Assembly: GCA_022824565.1 (NCBI GenBank)
Contig: JAJDZQ010000039.1
Span: 1-49,065, forward strand
Length of the DNA stretch: 49,065 bases
Direction: 5' to 3'
Source of the DNA: Anaerolineae bacterium
GTDB taxonomy: Bacteria; Chloroflexota; Anaerolineae; Aggregatilineales; Phototrophicaceae
Numbering within the stretch: position 1 is the first letter of the stretch; every line of letters begins with the position of its first letter. This document shows, piece after piece, positions 23,815 through 32,350 of the stretch. The notes under the pieces were generated by a model that made no database searches, was not told where the DNA came from, and saw nothing but the letters and a program-made list of their open reading frames with translations. The position numbers and the translations under genes are program-made.

Positions 23815-25448
23815 AGATTTTTGTCAGCTATGCGCGCGTCGACAAACCTTTTTGCATCCGCATCATCGAGACGATGAACGCTCACGAAGTCTGGTATGAC
23901 CAACGGCTGTATGCCGGGCAAGACTGGTGGAAAGAAATCCAGCGCCGTTTGGCATGGTGCGAGGTCTTCGTCTATCTGCTTTCGCCCGAATCGATCGCTT
24001 CGCGCAATTGCCGCCGCGAGCTGGCCATCGCCCGTCATCTCAAGCGCGACATCATCCCCGTGCTTATCGACAGCGACACCGTGCTGCCAGAAGCCATGCG
24101 CGCCTGGCATTATGTCGACTTGTCCAACGCCTTGACAGCGCAAAATGTCTCGCGCCTGCTGAATGCCATTCTGATGGTAGAGCGAGCGCGCAAAGCAGCG
24201 TCCGCCACGCCGTCCGCCCGGCCGGCGACGCCAGCGAGTCAGCCAGCCGAGACCAGCCCGGCCGCGTTGATTTCGGCAGCGGTGCGGGCGATAGAAGAAG
24301 ACGACTACGAATCTGCCGTTCGTCTGCTGCGCCTGGCGAAGGACAGCGGCTATCAATCACGATTTGTGCGCGTGGACGAGCTGCTGCGCTCGGCACAGGC
24401 AGCCTTGTCAGAGCGGCGTCAATCGCGAGAAGTAAAGCGCGAATACCAGCACATTGTCGCCCTATTTAATTTTGAGAGCACGCGCAGCATCGCTTGTGAA
24501 GCGCTGGCAGAATTCCAAAAAGAGTTTGGCGATTATGACCCGCAAAATCTGCGCCGCCATTGCGCTGTCGAGGTGAACAAGCAACAACCCGCCCAGATCT
24601 CCCAGCCCATGCGCACGGACCTCCAGCCGCATGCCAATGCGCCTGTCGAAGCAGCGGCCGCGCCGATGCCAAGCCAAGCACCCGCCCCCGCGCCCAGCCT
24701 CGAAACGGCCGCCCCGGCGTTTTCTGTCAACGACTTCTTGCCTATGCTACAATGGTGTGATATTCCGCATGGCAACGTAACCATAAGCAGCATCGTCGGC
24801 GCGGATGAAGAATTCGGCGAGATAACCGAGCAGGTAGACAACTTCGTGATGAGCAAGTACCCGGTTACCAACGCGCAATTTGCCATCTTTGTGCATGCCG
24901 AAGATGGCTATCGCAATCCGCGCTGGTGGGGTTTTTCCGAGCATGCCCAACGTTGGTTCGCCGCCAACCGACAAGCAGCCGCGCCGCGCTTTGACGGTGA
25001 AAGGCTGCCGCGCGAAAATGTCAATTGGTACGAGTCGAAGGCATTTGCCAACTGGCTGGGCGCGCAACTGCGCATGAAAATAAATCTGCCGACAGTCGCT
25101 CAATGGCAGCGCGCCGCCAAAGGCGATGACGATCGTTACTTCCCCTGGGGAGACGACTATGACGAAGACTGCTGCAACACGGTCGAAACTGGCTTGAAGC
25201 AGACCACGCCCGTCGACCGCTATCACAAAGGCGTCAGCCCCTATGGCGTTTATGATTTGTCTGGCAACACCTGGGAATGGACGATGAATACCGCAGCCGC
25301 AGCCGAAGACGGTCGCGACTTGCGGCGGGCGGTGACTGGCGGCAGCTTCGTGAGCAGCTGCGACCGCGCCCAAACCTCAGTGCGCTATTATCTAGAGCCG
25401 CGCGTGCGATATTCGTCCATCGGCATGCGCTTGGTGGCTTTGACATGA
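23811..25448 (+). CDS. TIR domain fused to an FGE/sulfatase-modifying-factor-like domain
   Basis: 545 residues. Residues 1-125 form a TIR domain (KIFVSYARVD, VWYDQRLYAGQDWW, VFVYLLSPESIASRNC) with the candidate catalytic E70 in RREL. A Pro/Ala-rich linker follows, then a helical TPR-like part (~150-250), a second Pro/Ala linker, and an FGE/SUMF-like domain at ~311-545 (SKYPVTNAQF, ENVNWYESKAFANWL, NLPTVAQWQRAAKG, GVYDLSGNTWEWT, TGGSFVSSCDR, IGMRLV). The two catalytic Cys of true formylglycine-generating enzyme, expected shortly after GGS-W, are not in place, so it is probably a ligand-binding (C-type-lectin-like) version. Translation is coupled to the first TIR gene by ATGA and to the next gene by ATGA. 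Confidence 0.85.
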   Translation: MKIFVSYARVDKPFCIRIIETMNAHEVWYDQRLYAGQDWWKEIQRRLAWCEVFVYLLSPESIASRNCRRELAIARHLKRDIIPVLIDSDTVLPEAMRAWHYVDLSNALTAQNVSRLLNAILMVERARKAASATPSARPATPASQPAETSPAALISAAVRAIEEDDYESAVRLLRLAKDSGYQSRFVRVDELLRSAQAALSERRQSREVKREYQHIVALFNFESTRSIACEALAEFQKEFGDYDPQNLRRHCAVEVNKQQPAQISQPMRTDLQPHANAPVEAAAAPMPSQAPAPAPSLETAAPAFSVNDFLPMLQWCDIPHGNVTISSIVGADEEFGEITEQVDNFVMSKYPVTNAQFAIFVHAEDGYRNPRWWGFSEHAQRWFAANRQAAAPRFDGERLPRENVNWYESKAFANWLGAQLRMKINLPTVAQWQRAAKGDDDRYFPWGDDYDEDCCNTVETGLKQTTPVDRYHKGVSPYGVYDLSGNTWEWTMNTAAAAEDGRDLRRAVTGGSFVSSCDRAQTSVRYYLEPRVRYSSIGMRLVALT

Positions 25449-25993
25449 AAGCGCCCGGCGCAGAACCAGGCACGGGCGACAGGCAAGTGAGCGAAGGAGG
25501 AGTCGTGGCCGCACCATACCGCCGTGACATGCACATCGAGATCGACCAGCTTTCCGTGACCGGGCATGTGGTCTTCGCCGGGCGCGATGGCTTGGTCAAG
25601 GTGCAGACAGGTGGCAATGTCGCGCAGAACACGCGCCAGATCATCAGCATCGGCGGGATCGAAACGACGCAGCAGGCATACGAACAGATGCTGGGCGAGA
25701 TCCGCCGCGTCGAAGAAACCATCAAACAGACAAACCTGCTGCCCGAAAGCAAAGAAGCGGCTCAGCACGATTTGCAGACAGTCAAAGCGCAACTGACGAC
25801 GCCAAAGAAACCGAACCAGCGCATCCTCGTGCGAGCGGCAAGATCGCTGCTGCGCTATTCGCCGGCTTTGACGGCAGCCGCGTTGACGCTCTTTGACCAG
25901 CCGCTGGTTGGCGCGATCGTGGGCAGCGCGGGCGAAATCGCCGCCAGCTTTCACGACCTGCTCAGCCGGCACAGCAATCCCAAAGAATCATAA
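25445..25993 (+). CDS. Small island protein with GHVVFAGRD motif, function unknown
   Basis: 182 residues, no family recognised. After a disordered N terminus, residues ~29-60 are a beta-rich patch (MHIEIDQLSVTGHVVFAGRD, then VKVQTGGNV), residues 74-118 a charged helical part (YEQMLGEIRRVEETIKQ) and residues ~127-170 a partly hydrophobic C terminus (LTAAALTLFDQPLVGAIVGS) that might insert in a membrane. The motif GHVVFAGRD recurs as GHVIFAGQD in the NACHT protein encoded next, suggesting that both carry the same small docking element. It overlaps the TIR-FGE gene by ATGA and lies 21 bases before the NACHT gene. It may be an adaptor or effector of the island. Confidence 0.65.
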   Translation: MKAPGAEPGTGDRQVSEGGVVAAPYRRDMHIEIDQLSVTGHVVFAGRDGLVKVQTGGNVAQNTRQIISIGGIETTQQAYEQMLGEIRRVEETIKQTNLLPESKEAAQHDLQTVKAQLTTPKKPNQRILVRAARSLLRYSPALTAAALTLFDQPLVGAIVGSAGEIAASFHDLLSRHSNPKES

Positions 25994-26014
25994 GGGCGGC
26001 TTGTCTACAGTCCA

Positions 26015-28420
26015 ATGAATCGCCCGCCCCGCCAGAAACCATCCCGCGCCCTTTCTGCCGCGCGCGCCACTTCTAGCCAGCCCCTCATCGGCTCGCCGGC
26101 TGCCTGGCGAGGATTCGTGCAAAACAACTGGGACCGCCTCAAACATCAAGCCGACCAATCTTCGCTGGATTCGCCCTATCAAAAGCTGGTGATGATGGTC
26201 TTCGCGCCGGTCATGCCCAATCCGGGCACCAAGCTGACCGTGCTGCGGCGTTTGCTGCGCAAGTATCGCTATTGCGCGCCCTTGAGCAAAAAACTGACGG
26301 AGATTTACCGCGACCGCAATTATCAGCGCAGCGCCGAAGAATTGGCTCGCGATTGTCTGGCGCCCGAAATGCTTGCCACCGACGAGCTGGTCGGGCTGGA
26401 TTGGCTGATCGTGGCGACCGGCGGCCTGGATGGTTCGGCGTCTCAGGGAAAACGGGCGATCGTCTTTGCGCGCAGCCTGCTGGAAGCCATGCGCGAACAA
26501 CGCGATTATCCGTCTGCCGTGCGCGTGCAGGCGGGCAGTATCTCGGCTGGCGGGCATGTCATCTTCGCCGGGCAGGATGTCAATATCGTTGCCGAGCAAT
26601 ATCAAGGCAGCAAAGCGGCGCTGAAGAGCTACCTGGCGGCGGTGCGCACGGAATGGAATATCCCCACCACCACGATTCACCCCGCCTCGCAGCATCATAC
26701 GCCAGCCATGCTGCACCAGCTGTATACGCCTGTCGATATCTGGACTGACCAGCGCCAATTTCACAGCGTGGGCATCGAAGAGCTCAACGCGCGGCGGTAT
26801 CAGGCTATCGAAAAAGACATGGGCTATGTGCGCGAGTCGGTTTTCGAGGTGGTGGCCTCGCACCCGCGCATCGTCATCACTGGCGCGGCCGGCACCGGCA
26901 AGAGCTCGCTTTGCCGCTTCATCGTCACTGCGCTTGCCTATGCCTGCGACCCGCGCGCCGAAAAGCAAGACGGCGTCAAAGGGCTAGAGATGCTGGGTCC
27001 GTCCTGGATTCATGGGCCGATTCTGCCCATTTATGTCAGTCTGCGCGACTTTGCCAACAGCCCCGACCTGTTCCCGCGCTCCCTGCAAGAAGCATCTGCC
27101 GAGCAATTGTTGCGCTACATCATGCGCGCCACGGGCAACCTGGCGAAGCACCTGGAAGGCTATTTGACGCAGACCGATGTGGCGGCGCATGGCAGCTTGC
27201 TGGCGCTGGATGGCCTGGACGAGGTCTATGCCGCCAAAGACCGCATCATCTTGCAGCGCATCATTGAGAATTGGGCAGACCGCTTCCCCACCTGCCGCAT
27301 CATCGTAACCAGCCGCACCTATGCCTATCGCCAAGATTCGCGCTGGCGCTTGTCGGGGCGCTTCGCTTCGGCCGAGCTGGCGCCATTTTCTTGGAAGCAA
27401 GTCAAAACCTATATTGAACGTTGGTATGCCAATGTCGCCGAGTCTCGCCCCAGTGTGCTGGGTGGGCGGGCTGTCGCCCAAAAACAAGCGGCGCTGATGG
27501 CGAATGACCTGTATAAAACCATTCGCGAGACAGGCGCGCTCATCCCTCTGGCGCGGCAGCCACTGATGCTGGCGCTGCTCACGCTGATCCATGAAGATTA
27601 CAAACAGCTGCCCGACAAGCGCGCCGAACTGTATGAACATACTGTCGAGCTGCTGGACCGCTGGAATATCCCTTCGCCCGATGACAAGCTGCACGAAAAG
27701 CTGGCAAACATCAACCTGGATCGCATGCGGGCGGCGCTGAAGCTGATTGCATTTGAGCTGCATTCTGAACAGCAGAGCTATCAACGGTATCCGACCATCA
27801 TTGAGCGGGCGCGTTTGTTGGACAAGCTGATCGAGCAGCAGTCGCAGGGTGGCGGGCTGGGCGCGGGCATCGAAGATGTGCTGGAATATCTGGCGACTCG
27901 CAACGGCATCCTGGTTGCCGATGCGCCCAATCTCTATCGCTTCCCCCACTTGACGATCCAGGAATACCTGGCTGCCTGCGCCTTGTTGGAATTCTATGAT
28001 GAATGCCGGATGCCAGCCGGCTTGGCGTCGCACAGCCTGGATGGTTGGACATTTCCAGAGAATGTGGTGGCTTTGCTGCAGCACGATTATGCGCGCTGGC
28101 GCAATGTCACGCTCTTTGCCGGCGCCATCATCGCGGCGGGCAAATGGCAAGATATGCGCTGGCAGTTGATAGACGAACTGCTGCCCCAGGCGATGAATAG
28201 CGCCCCGCCCGAACAGAGCCTGCATTGCATCAGCGTGGCCGCCGAGATTTGGGGAGAAAGCTGGTTAAAATCGCGCACGCGCAGCCAACTGGTCATTGAG
28301 TCGCATTTGCTGCGCTGCCTGCGGCATATCCACAACGACGAACGCATCGACGCGCCCGAACGCGCCAACAACACCGCCGTACTCAATCGCCTGGCTCGCA
28401 GCCAAAAGGCGCGCGCATGA
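26015..28420 (+). CDS. NACHT-family NTPase
   Basis: 801 residues. Walker A is GAAGTGKSS (290-298), Walker B with acidic extension LLALDGLDEV (395-404), the sensor segment IIVTSRTYAYR, and the NACHT winged-helix end motif FPHLTIQEYLAAC (643-655). The first ~170 residues are helical and unassigned, probably an effector or effector-associated domain (YQKLVMMVFAPVMPNPGTK). Residues 180-192 are GHVIFAGQDVNIV, shared with the preceding small protein. The C terminus after ~660 is helical, without clear repeats. NACHT NTPases act as ligand-gated oligomerising switches in bacterial defence. ATG follows the small gene after 21 bases; the stop overlaps or nearly overlaps the next gene. Confidence 0.88.
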   Translation: MNRPPRQKPSRALSAARATSSQPLIGSPAAWRGFVQNNWDRLKHQADQSSLDSPYQKLVMMVFAPVMPNPGTKLTVLRRLLRKYRYCAPLSKKLTEIYRDRNYQRSAEELARDCLAPEMLATDELVGLDWLIVATGGLDGSASQGKRAIVFARSLLEAMREQRDYPSAVRVQAGSISAGGHVIFAGQDVNIVAEQYQGSKAALKSYLAAVRTEWNIPTTTIHPASQHHTPAMLHQLYTPVDIWTDQRQFHSVGIEELNARRYQAIEKDMGYVRESVFEVVASHPRIVITGAAGTGKSSLCRFIVTALAYACDPRAEKQDGVKGLEMLGPSWIHGPILPIYVSLRDFANSPDLFPRSLQEASAEQLLRYIMRATGNLAKHLEGYLTQTDVAAHGSLLALDGLDEVYAAKDRIILQRIIENWADRFPTCRIIVTSRTYAYRQDSRWRLSGRFASAELAPFSWKQVKTYIERWYANVAESRPSVLGGRAVAQKQAALMANDLYKTIRETGALIPLARQPLMLALLTLIHEDYKQLPDKRAELYEHTVELLDRWNIPSPDDKLHEKLANINLDRMRAALKLIAFELHSEQQSYQRYPTIIERARLLDKLIEQQSQGGGLGAGIEDVLEYLATRNGILVADAPNLYRFPHLTIQEYLAACALLEFYDECRMPAGLASHSLDGWTFPENVVALLQHDYARWRNVTLFAGAIIAAGKWQDMRWQLIDELLPQAMNSAPPEQSLHCISVAAEIWGESWLKSRTRSQLVIESHLLRCLRHIHNDERIDAPERANNTAVLNRLARSQKARA

Positions 28421-28446
28421 GGCAGGCAAATGCTAAGGATAGCCAG

Positions 28447-29643
28447 ATGACAACCCAAGTCTTGACGACGCTGCGCTTTTTCGGAGTCATTGTCGTGTTG
28501 CTGTTGTGCCTGCCGACGAATGGGCAAAGCGACGCTGCATTACATTTCCGCGACAGCCCGCCCGATGCAGCCGCCATCCAGTTGACCCCTGTGGCAGCTG
28601 GCTTTACACGTCCGATCTATGCGACGCATGCTGGCGATGGCTCGGGACGACTGTTCGTACTGGAGCAGAGCGGCAAGATTTGGATCTTGCAGGATGACCA
28701 GCGCACAGCTGTGCCCTTCCTGGATGTCTCGGCGCAGATCAGCCCAGCCGCGCTCACCCAGCGCTACACCGAGCAGGGTTTGCTGGGGCTGGCTTTTCAT
28801 CCCGAATATGCCAGCAATGGCAGCTTCTTCATCAAGTACACCGACCATGCTGGCGATAGCGTAGTGGCGCGCTATCAAGTCATGCCCGGGCAACCGCAGC
28901 TCGCCGACCCAAGCAGCGGGCAAATCATCTTTAGGCACAACCAGCCCTATGCCAATCACAATGGCGGGCACATCGACTTTGGACCCGATGGCTATCTCTA
29001 CATTGCGCTGGGCGATGGCGGTTCTGCGAACGATCCATTGGGCGCGGGGCAAAATCGGCAGCTGCTGCTGGGCACGATCCTGCGCTTGGATATCGACAGC
29101 GCCTTCCCTTACGCCATCCCGCCGGACAACCCATTCACAAACGACGCGGCGGCGCTGGATGAGATCTGGGCATATGGCTTGCGCAATGTCTGGCGATTCA
29201 GCTTCGACCGCGCGACCGGCGATCTATACCTGGCCGATGTCGGGCAGAATCAATGGGAAGAAGTCAACTTTCAGCCAGCGGACAGCCGCGGCGGCGAAAA
29301 TTATGGCTGGAATGTCTACGAAGCCAATACGATATTCGCTGGTGGCAGCGCGCCCAATCATGTCGCGCCCTTCTTCGCCTACAACCATTCGCTTGGTTGC
29401 TCGGTCACCGGCGGATATGTGGTTCGCGGGAACGCCATCGCCGCCCTGCAGGCAGCCTACCTCTTCGGCGATTATTGCACTGGGCGCATCTGGGCGTCCT
29501 GGCGGGACAGCAGTTTGACATGGCAGACGATTGAACTGATGAAAACGGCAATGTCGATCAGCAGCTTTGGCGAGGACGAGGCTGGCGAAGTCTATGTGAT
29601 TGACTATACTGGCTCGCTGTATCGCTTCGAGGCGGCGGGATGA
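28447..29643 (+). CDS. PQQ-dependent sugar dehydrogenase (GSDH family), exported
   Basis: 398 residues with an N-terminal signal or anchor (TLRFFGVIVVLLLCLPTNG) and a six-bladed glucose/sorbosone dehydrogenase domain: GFTRPIYATHAGDGSGRLFV, EQGLLGLAFHPEYASNG, HNGGHIDFGPDGYLYIALGDGG, WAYGLRNVWRFSFD, YLADVGQNQWEEVN and GGENYGWNVYE. The family oxidises aldoses using PQQ and Ca2+ outside the cytoplasm; some members have other roles. ATG 28447 has TAAGGA in front; an in-frame ATG at 28417 overlaps the NACHT stop (ATGA) and would add ten residues. It is on the same strand as the TIR/NACHT genes, so co-transcription is possible, but its function does not suggest membership of that system. Confidence 0.85.
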   Translation: MTTQVLTTLRFFGVIVVLLLCLPTNGQSDAALHFRDSPPDAAAIQLTPVAAGFTRPIYATHAGDGSGRLFVLEQSGKIWILQDDQRTAVPFLDVSAQISPAALTQRYTEQGLLGLAFHPEYASNGSFFIKYTDHAGDSVVARYQVMPGQPQLADPSSGQIIFRHNQPYANHNGGHIDFGPDGYLYIALGDGGSANDPLGAGQNRQLLLGTILRLDIDSAFPYAIPPDNPFTNDAAALDEIWAYGLRNVWRFSFDRATGDLYLADVGQNQWEEVNFQPADSRGGENYGWNVYEANTIFAGGSAPNHVAPFFAYNHSLGCSVTGGYVVRGNAIAALQAAYLFGDYCTGRIWASWRDSSLTWQTIELMKTAMSISSFGEDEAGEVYVIDYTGSLYRFEAAG

Positions 29644-29652
29644 TTACAGTTT

Positions 29653-29736
29653 TCAACTCCTCACCGGACCCTCCTCGAAGCATCAAAGGAGGGTTTAAGC
29701 CTCTCCCAGACCTGTTGGGGGGACTGAGGGGGGTTC
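29653..29736. repeat. GC-hairpin dispersed element, loop type CGAAGCATCA
   Basis: The arms CCCTCCT (29669-29675) and AGGAGGG (29687-29693) enclose the loop CGAAGCATCAA, which recurs in the hairpin at 39637-39664. The rest of the element runs into the 3' end of the convergent coiled-coil gene and supplies its last residues and its stop codon. It can also act as terminator-like structure for the sugar dehydrogenase. Confidence 0.7.
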
Positions 29737-31089
29737 GTCTGCAGTGATGCCGGCGCGCGTGCGTTTGTATTGGGCGATTAGCGTTTTGATCTGCAATTCC
29801 AGCGGATGATAGCGCTTCATAATCTGCTTGCCTTCGGTCTGCAGTTGCAGCATGCGCGTCTCGAGCTGACGCAAATTCGATTCCAGCTTGCCGTTGCGGT
29901 TTTTCCAGTCGATATAGGCCAGGGGCACCAGCAAAATGCAGAATGCGCCGAGGCCATACATGACGGCAGCATAATCTGCCTCGCCCGTATAATCGAAGTA
30001 GAAGCCGACTGTGCCACTGGCCAGAACCAGCATGATATGCAGCAGCATGCGCCGGGAAAAAGCGCCGCGTTGCTGCCGTTTTGCCTGCTTTCTGAACAGT
30101 TTTTCGCGCTGCTGACGTTGGCTTTCCAGCTCGTTGCGGATTGTATCGACGCGCTCTCGCAATGGTTGCGCTTCTGCAATGAATCCGTCCAACCGTTTCT
30201 TTATCAGACGCGCCGATTCCCAGCCGTCCAGCATACGGTTGTAATGCACTTCCAGCGCTTTGATTTGCAGGTCGAGCGGTTGGTAGTTTTGTCGCTGCTG
30301 GGTTCCTTGCGCGCGCACCTGCTGGATTTGCCGTTCCAGTTTGCGCTGTTTGGCCAGTTTGCGAGTATGCGGATTCCGCCAGTTAAGAATGGCGATGGGG
30401 ATCAAAAGCGCGCAGGCAGCGCACAAACCCCAAGCCACAGTGCTCAAGCTGCGGTCGGCATTCCAGAATTGCCAGCCGATGATGCCGCTGGCCGCGCCAG
30501 CCAGCACCAGCAGGGCGATTTGAAGACGGATCGTGCCGGGCTGTTGACGTCGTTCTATCTTTTGTTGACGTTTTTCGTGCTGGGCAGTCAGCGCTTCCAG
30601 CTCGTTGCGAACGCCGCTCAATTGCTCACGCGCCGGCTGGCTTTGCTCGCGCAGGGCATCTAGCCGCGATTTGAACTGCTGGATACGCCCCCATTCGTCT
30701 ATCTCGCTCTGCCCGCCGATGAACCAGTCGCCGCTGGTCTCGTCGCCGAAGATGTAGCGTCCGAAATCGAAGCTGTAGGGCATGGGCTTGCCGGTGCTCA
30801 GGCTGCGTTCGAGGTCGCCAACTTCTTCGACCAGTTGTTCGTGCAGCAGCATCAGCAGGCTATAGGGCGCGGTCGCACGGCGGACGGCTTCGCGCGAGCG
30901 AGCGTCGCTGCGTTCGACTGCGCTATCTCGCTGCAGGCTCAGTTCTCCGCGCAGCCTGCCCAGTTCCTGGCGCGCGCGTCTTATGCCGGCGGCACGGTCG
31001 CGCGGGTCGATGTGTGGCAAAAACAAGCGCGTAATGCCGATGGCATGCAAGTCATCGAGATAATCCTGGGGTGTTGGCAGGTTGCTCAT
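29695..31089 (-). CDS. Internally duplicated coiled-coil/two-span membrane protein
   Basis: 464 residues, no family recognised. After a soluble N-terminal part (1-135), the chain consists of two homologous units of ~150 residues (about 136-290 and 296-445). Each has a charged coiled coil (GVRNELEALTAQ / TIRNELESQRQQ), a pair of membrane helices (~188-236 and ~348-393), a W-R/K-N motif (LNWRNPHT / IDWKNRNG) and a second helical part (NYQPLDLQIKALEVHYNRM / RYHPLELQIKTLIAQYKRT). The last 13 residues, EPPSVPPTGLGEA, are encoded by the GC-hairpin repeat at 29653-29736. A TGCTATAAT box lies upstream at 31150. It may be a membrane scaffold. Confidence 0.7.
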   Translation of the reverse strand: MSNLPTPQDYLDDLHAIGITRLFLPHIDPRDRAAGIRRARQELGRLRGELSLQRDSAVERSDARSREAVRRATAPYSLLMLLHEQLVEEVGDLERSLSTGKPMPYSFDFGRYIFGDETSGDWFIGGQSEIDEWGRIQQFKSRLDALREQSQPAREQLSGVRNELEALTAQHEKRQQKIERRQQPGTIRLQIALLVLAGAASGIIGWQFWNADRSLSTVAWGLCAACALLIPIAILNWRNPHTRKLAKQRKLERQIQQVRAQGTQQRQNYQPLDLQIKALEVHYNRMLDGWESARLIKKRLDGFIAEAQPLRERVDTIRNELESQRQQREKLFRKQAKRQQRGAFSRRMLLHIMLVLASGTVGFYFDYTGEADYAAVMYGLGAFCILLVPLAYIDWKNRNGKLESNLRQLETRMLQLQTEGKQIMKRYHPLELQIKTLIAQYKRTRAGITADEPPSVPPTGLGEA

Positions 31090-31149
31090 GACGGACGGTG
31101 CATAGCAATACGAACGCAGGTGACCAGGTGGCTTTGTCGCGCAAGCTTG

Positions 31150-31155
31150 ATTATA
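31150..31155 (-). promoter_or_regulatory. Extended -10 promoter of the coiled-coil membrane gene
   Basis: The minus strand reads TGCTATAAT, a consensus -10 with TGn extension, ~60 bases before the ATG at 31089. Such promoters need no good -35. Confidence 0.5.
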
Positions 31156-31196
31156 GCATAGGCAGGCGCAGGGATAACATTCTGGCGCGGCGCTGA

Positions 31197-31202
31197 TATA
31201 CT
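31197..31202 (+). promoter_or_regulatory. Extended -10 promoter of manA
   Basis: TGATATACT is a TGn-extended TATACT about 87 bases before the ATG of manA. It is divergent from the TATAAT at 31150. Confidence 0.4.
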
Positions 31203-31288
31203 GGTTTTTTCACTGACCACAGCAAACACAAGCCAGTGGCAAGCAATACTCGCCCGACCAGCATTGATTGGCGGCTTTCGCAGAGACC

Positions 31289-32236
31289 ATGACTCAGCCA
31301 GCCTTGTACCCGCTCAAATTGGCGCCGGCGCTGCACAGCAAAGTGTGGGGTGGGCGGAAGCTGGCAACGCAACTGGGCAAATCGCTGCCGACGCCCGAAC
31401 CGTACGGGGAAAGCTGGGAATTGCACGACAGCTGCACGGTAGTGAATGGTCGCTTGCGCGGGCAGAGCCTCCGCGACTTGCTGGGGACTTATGGCGAATC
31501 GCTGTTGGGCGCTGGGCATGACCTTGCAGCGGGCTTTCCTCTGCTGGCGAAGTTCATTGACGCCAGGGACTGGCTTTCCATCCAGGTGCACCCAGACGAC
31601 AAGCAGGCGCGCGAACTGGAAGGTGAACCGCGTGGCAAGACCGAAGCCTGGCTGGTGCTGGCAACAGAGCCGGGCGCGCAGTTGGTCATCGGCGTACAAC
31701 CGGGCACAGACCGCGCGCAGTTGGCACAGTCGATCCGCCAGGGCAGTCTGGAAGCGCTGCTGGTCTATGCGGATGTGCAGGCGGGCGATGTGCTTTACCT
31801 GCCGTCCGGCACGATTCACGCCCTGGGACCCGGCAACTTGATTTACGAGATTCAGCAAGCCAGCGACACGACCTATCGGCTATACGATTGGGGCAGGCTC
31901 GGTCTGGATGGACAGCCGCGTGCGCTGCACATTGACAAAGGCTTGCGCGTGGCGAACCTGGAATCGCTGCCGCGGGTGACGCATCCGCAGGGCGAACTGC
32001 TGGTCGATGGCAGCTACTTTCGAGCTTGGCGGCACCGGCTGGATGGTGAGGCGCTTTCGCTGCGCGCCGAGGGCTGCTTCCAGGCGCTGACTTGCCTGGT
32101 CGGCGATTTGTGCATACACATGCCCGGGCACGTTCCGCTGCGCCTGAGCAAGGGCGAAACTGGCTTGTTGCCCGCTTGCGCAGATTCTTTCACGCTGCAG
32201 GGAAGTGGCAGCGTGATTCGCGCTTGCCCGGCCTGA
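31289..32236 (+). CDS. manA: Mannose-6-phosphate isomerase, class I
   Basis: A 315-residue cupin enzyme interconverting mannose-6-phosphate and fructose-6-phosphate, feeding GDP-mannose synthesis. It has the short (~315-residue) bacterial form. Zinc-site motifs are visible: IQVHPDD with the metal His, KTEAWLVL with the metal Glu, and GDVLYLPSGTIHALG with the third His. The Arg loop is DTTYRLYDWGR. The ATG at 31289 gives the normal start ALYPLKLAPALHSKVWGG; the frame is open seven codons further up from a TTG without similarity. Confidence 0.92.
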   Translation: MTQPALYPLKLAPALHSKVWGGRKLATQLGKSLPTPEPYGESWELHDSCTVVNGRLRGQSLRDLLGTYGESLLGAGHDLAAGFPLLAKFIDARDWLSIQVHPDDKQARELEGEPRGKTEAWLVLATEPGAQLVIGVQPGTDRAQLAQSIRQGSLEALLVYADVQAGDVLYLPSGTIHALGPGNLIYEIQQASDTTYRLYDWGRLGLDGQPRALHIDKGLRVANLESLPRVTHPQGELLVDGSYFRAWRHRLDGEALSLRAEGCFQALTCLVGDLCIHMPGHVPLRLSKGETGLLPACADSFTLQGSGSVIRACPA

Positions 32237-32314
32237 GCGCAACCCCCGGCCTATCGCAAATTTGCAAACCTTTTACGCATTGCCTACACGCTTCTATCAT
32301 CGGCTCGCCATACT

Positions 32315-32330
32315 TGGTCAACAAGGACCA
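32315..32330 (+). promoter_or_regulatory. Small inverted repeat before clpB
   Basis: TGGTC (32315-32319) and GACCA (32326-32330) are separated by six bases, 20 bases before the clpB start. It could be an operator or a short leader hairpin. It does not match the CIRCE or HAIR heat-shock operators. Confidence 0.25.
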
Positions 32331-32350
32331 GCACTCGGAGGAGGCGAGCG

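Noticed and set aside
25200..25448. A diversity-generating retroelement acting on the 3' end of the TIR-FGE gene.
   Set aside because: The FGE end is where variable repeats usually lie, but there is no reverse transcriptase gene and I found no template repeat copy in the window.
28447..29643. The sugar dehydrogenase as a fifth member of the TIR/NACHT system.
   Set aside because: It is close to the NACHT gene, but it is an exported PQQ-type enzyme with its own ribosome site and no known link to defence; linkage may be chance.
32237..32350. A CIRCE or HspR (HAIR) heat-shock operator before clpB.
   Set aside because: No TTAGCACTC/GAGTGCTAA or CTTGAGT/ACTCAAG inverted repeat is present; only a short TGGTC/GACCA repeat is seen.
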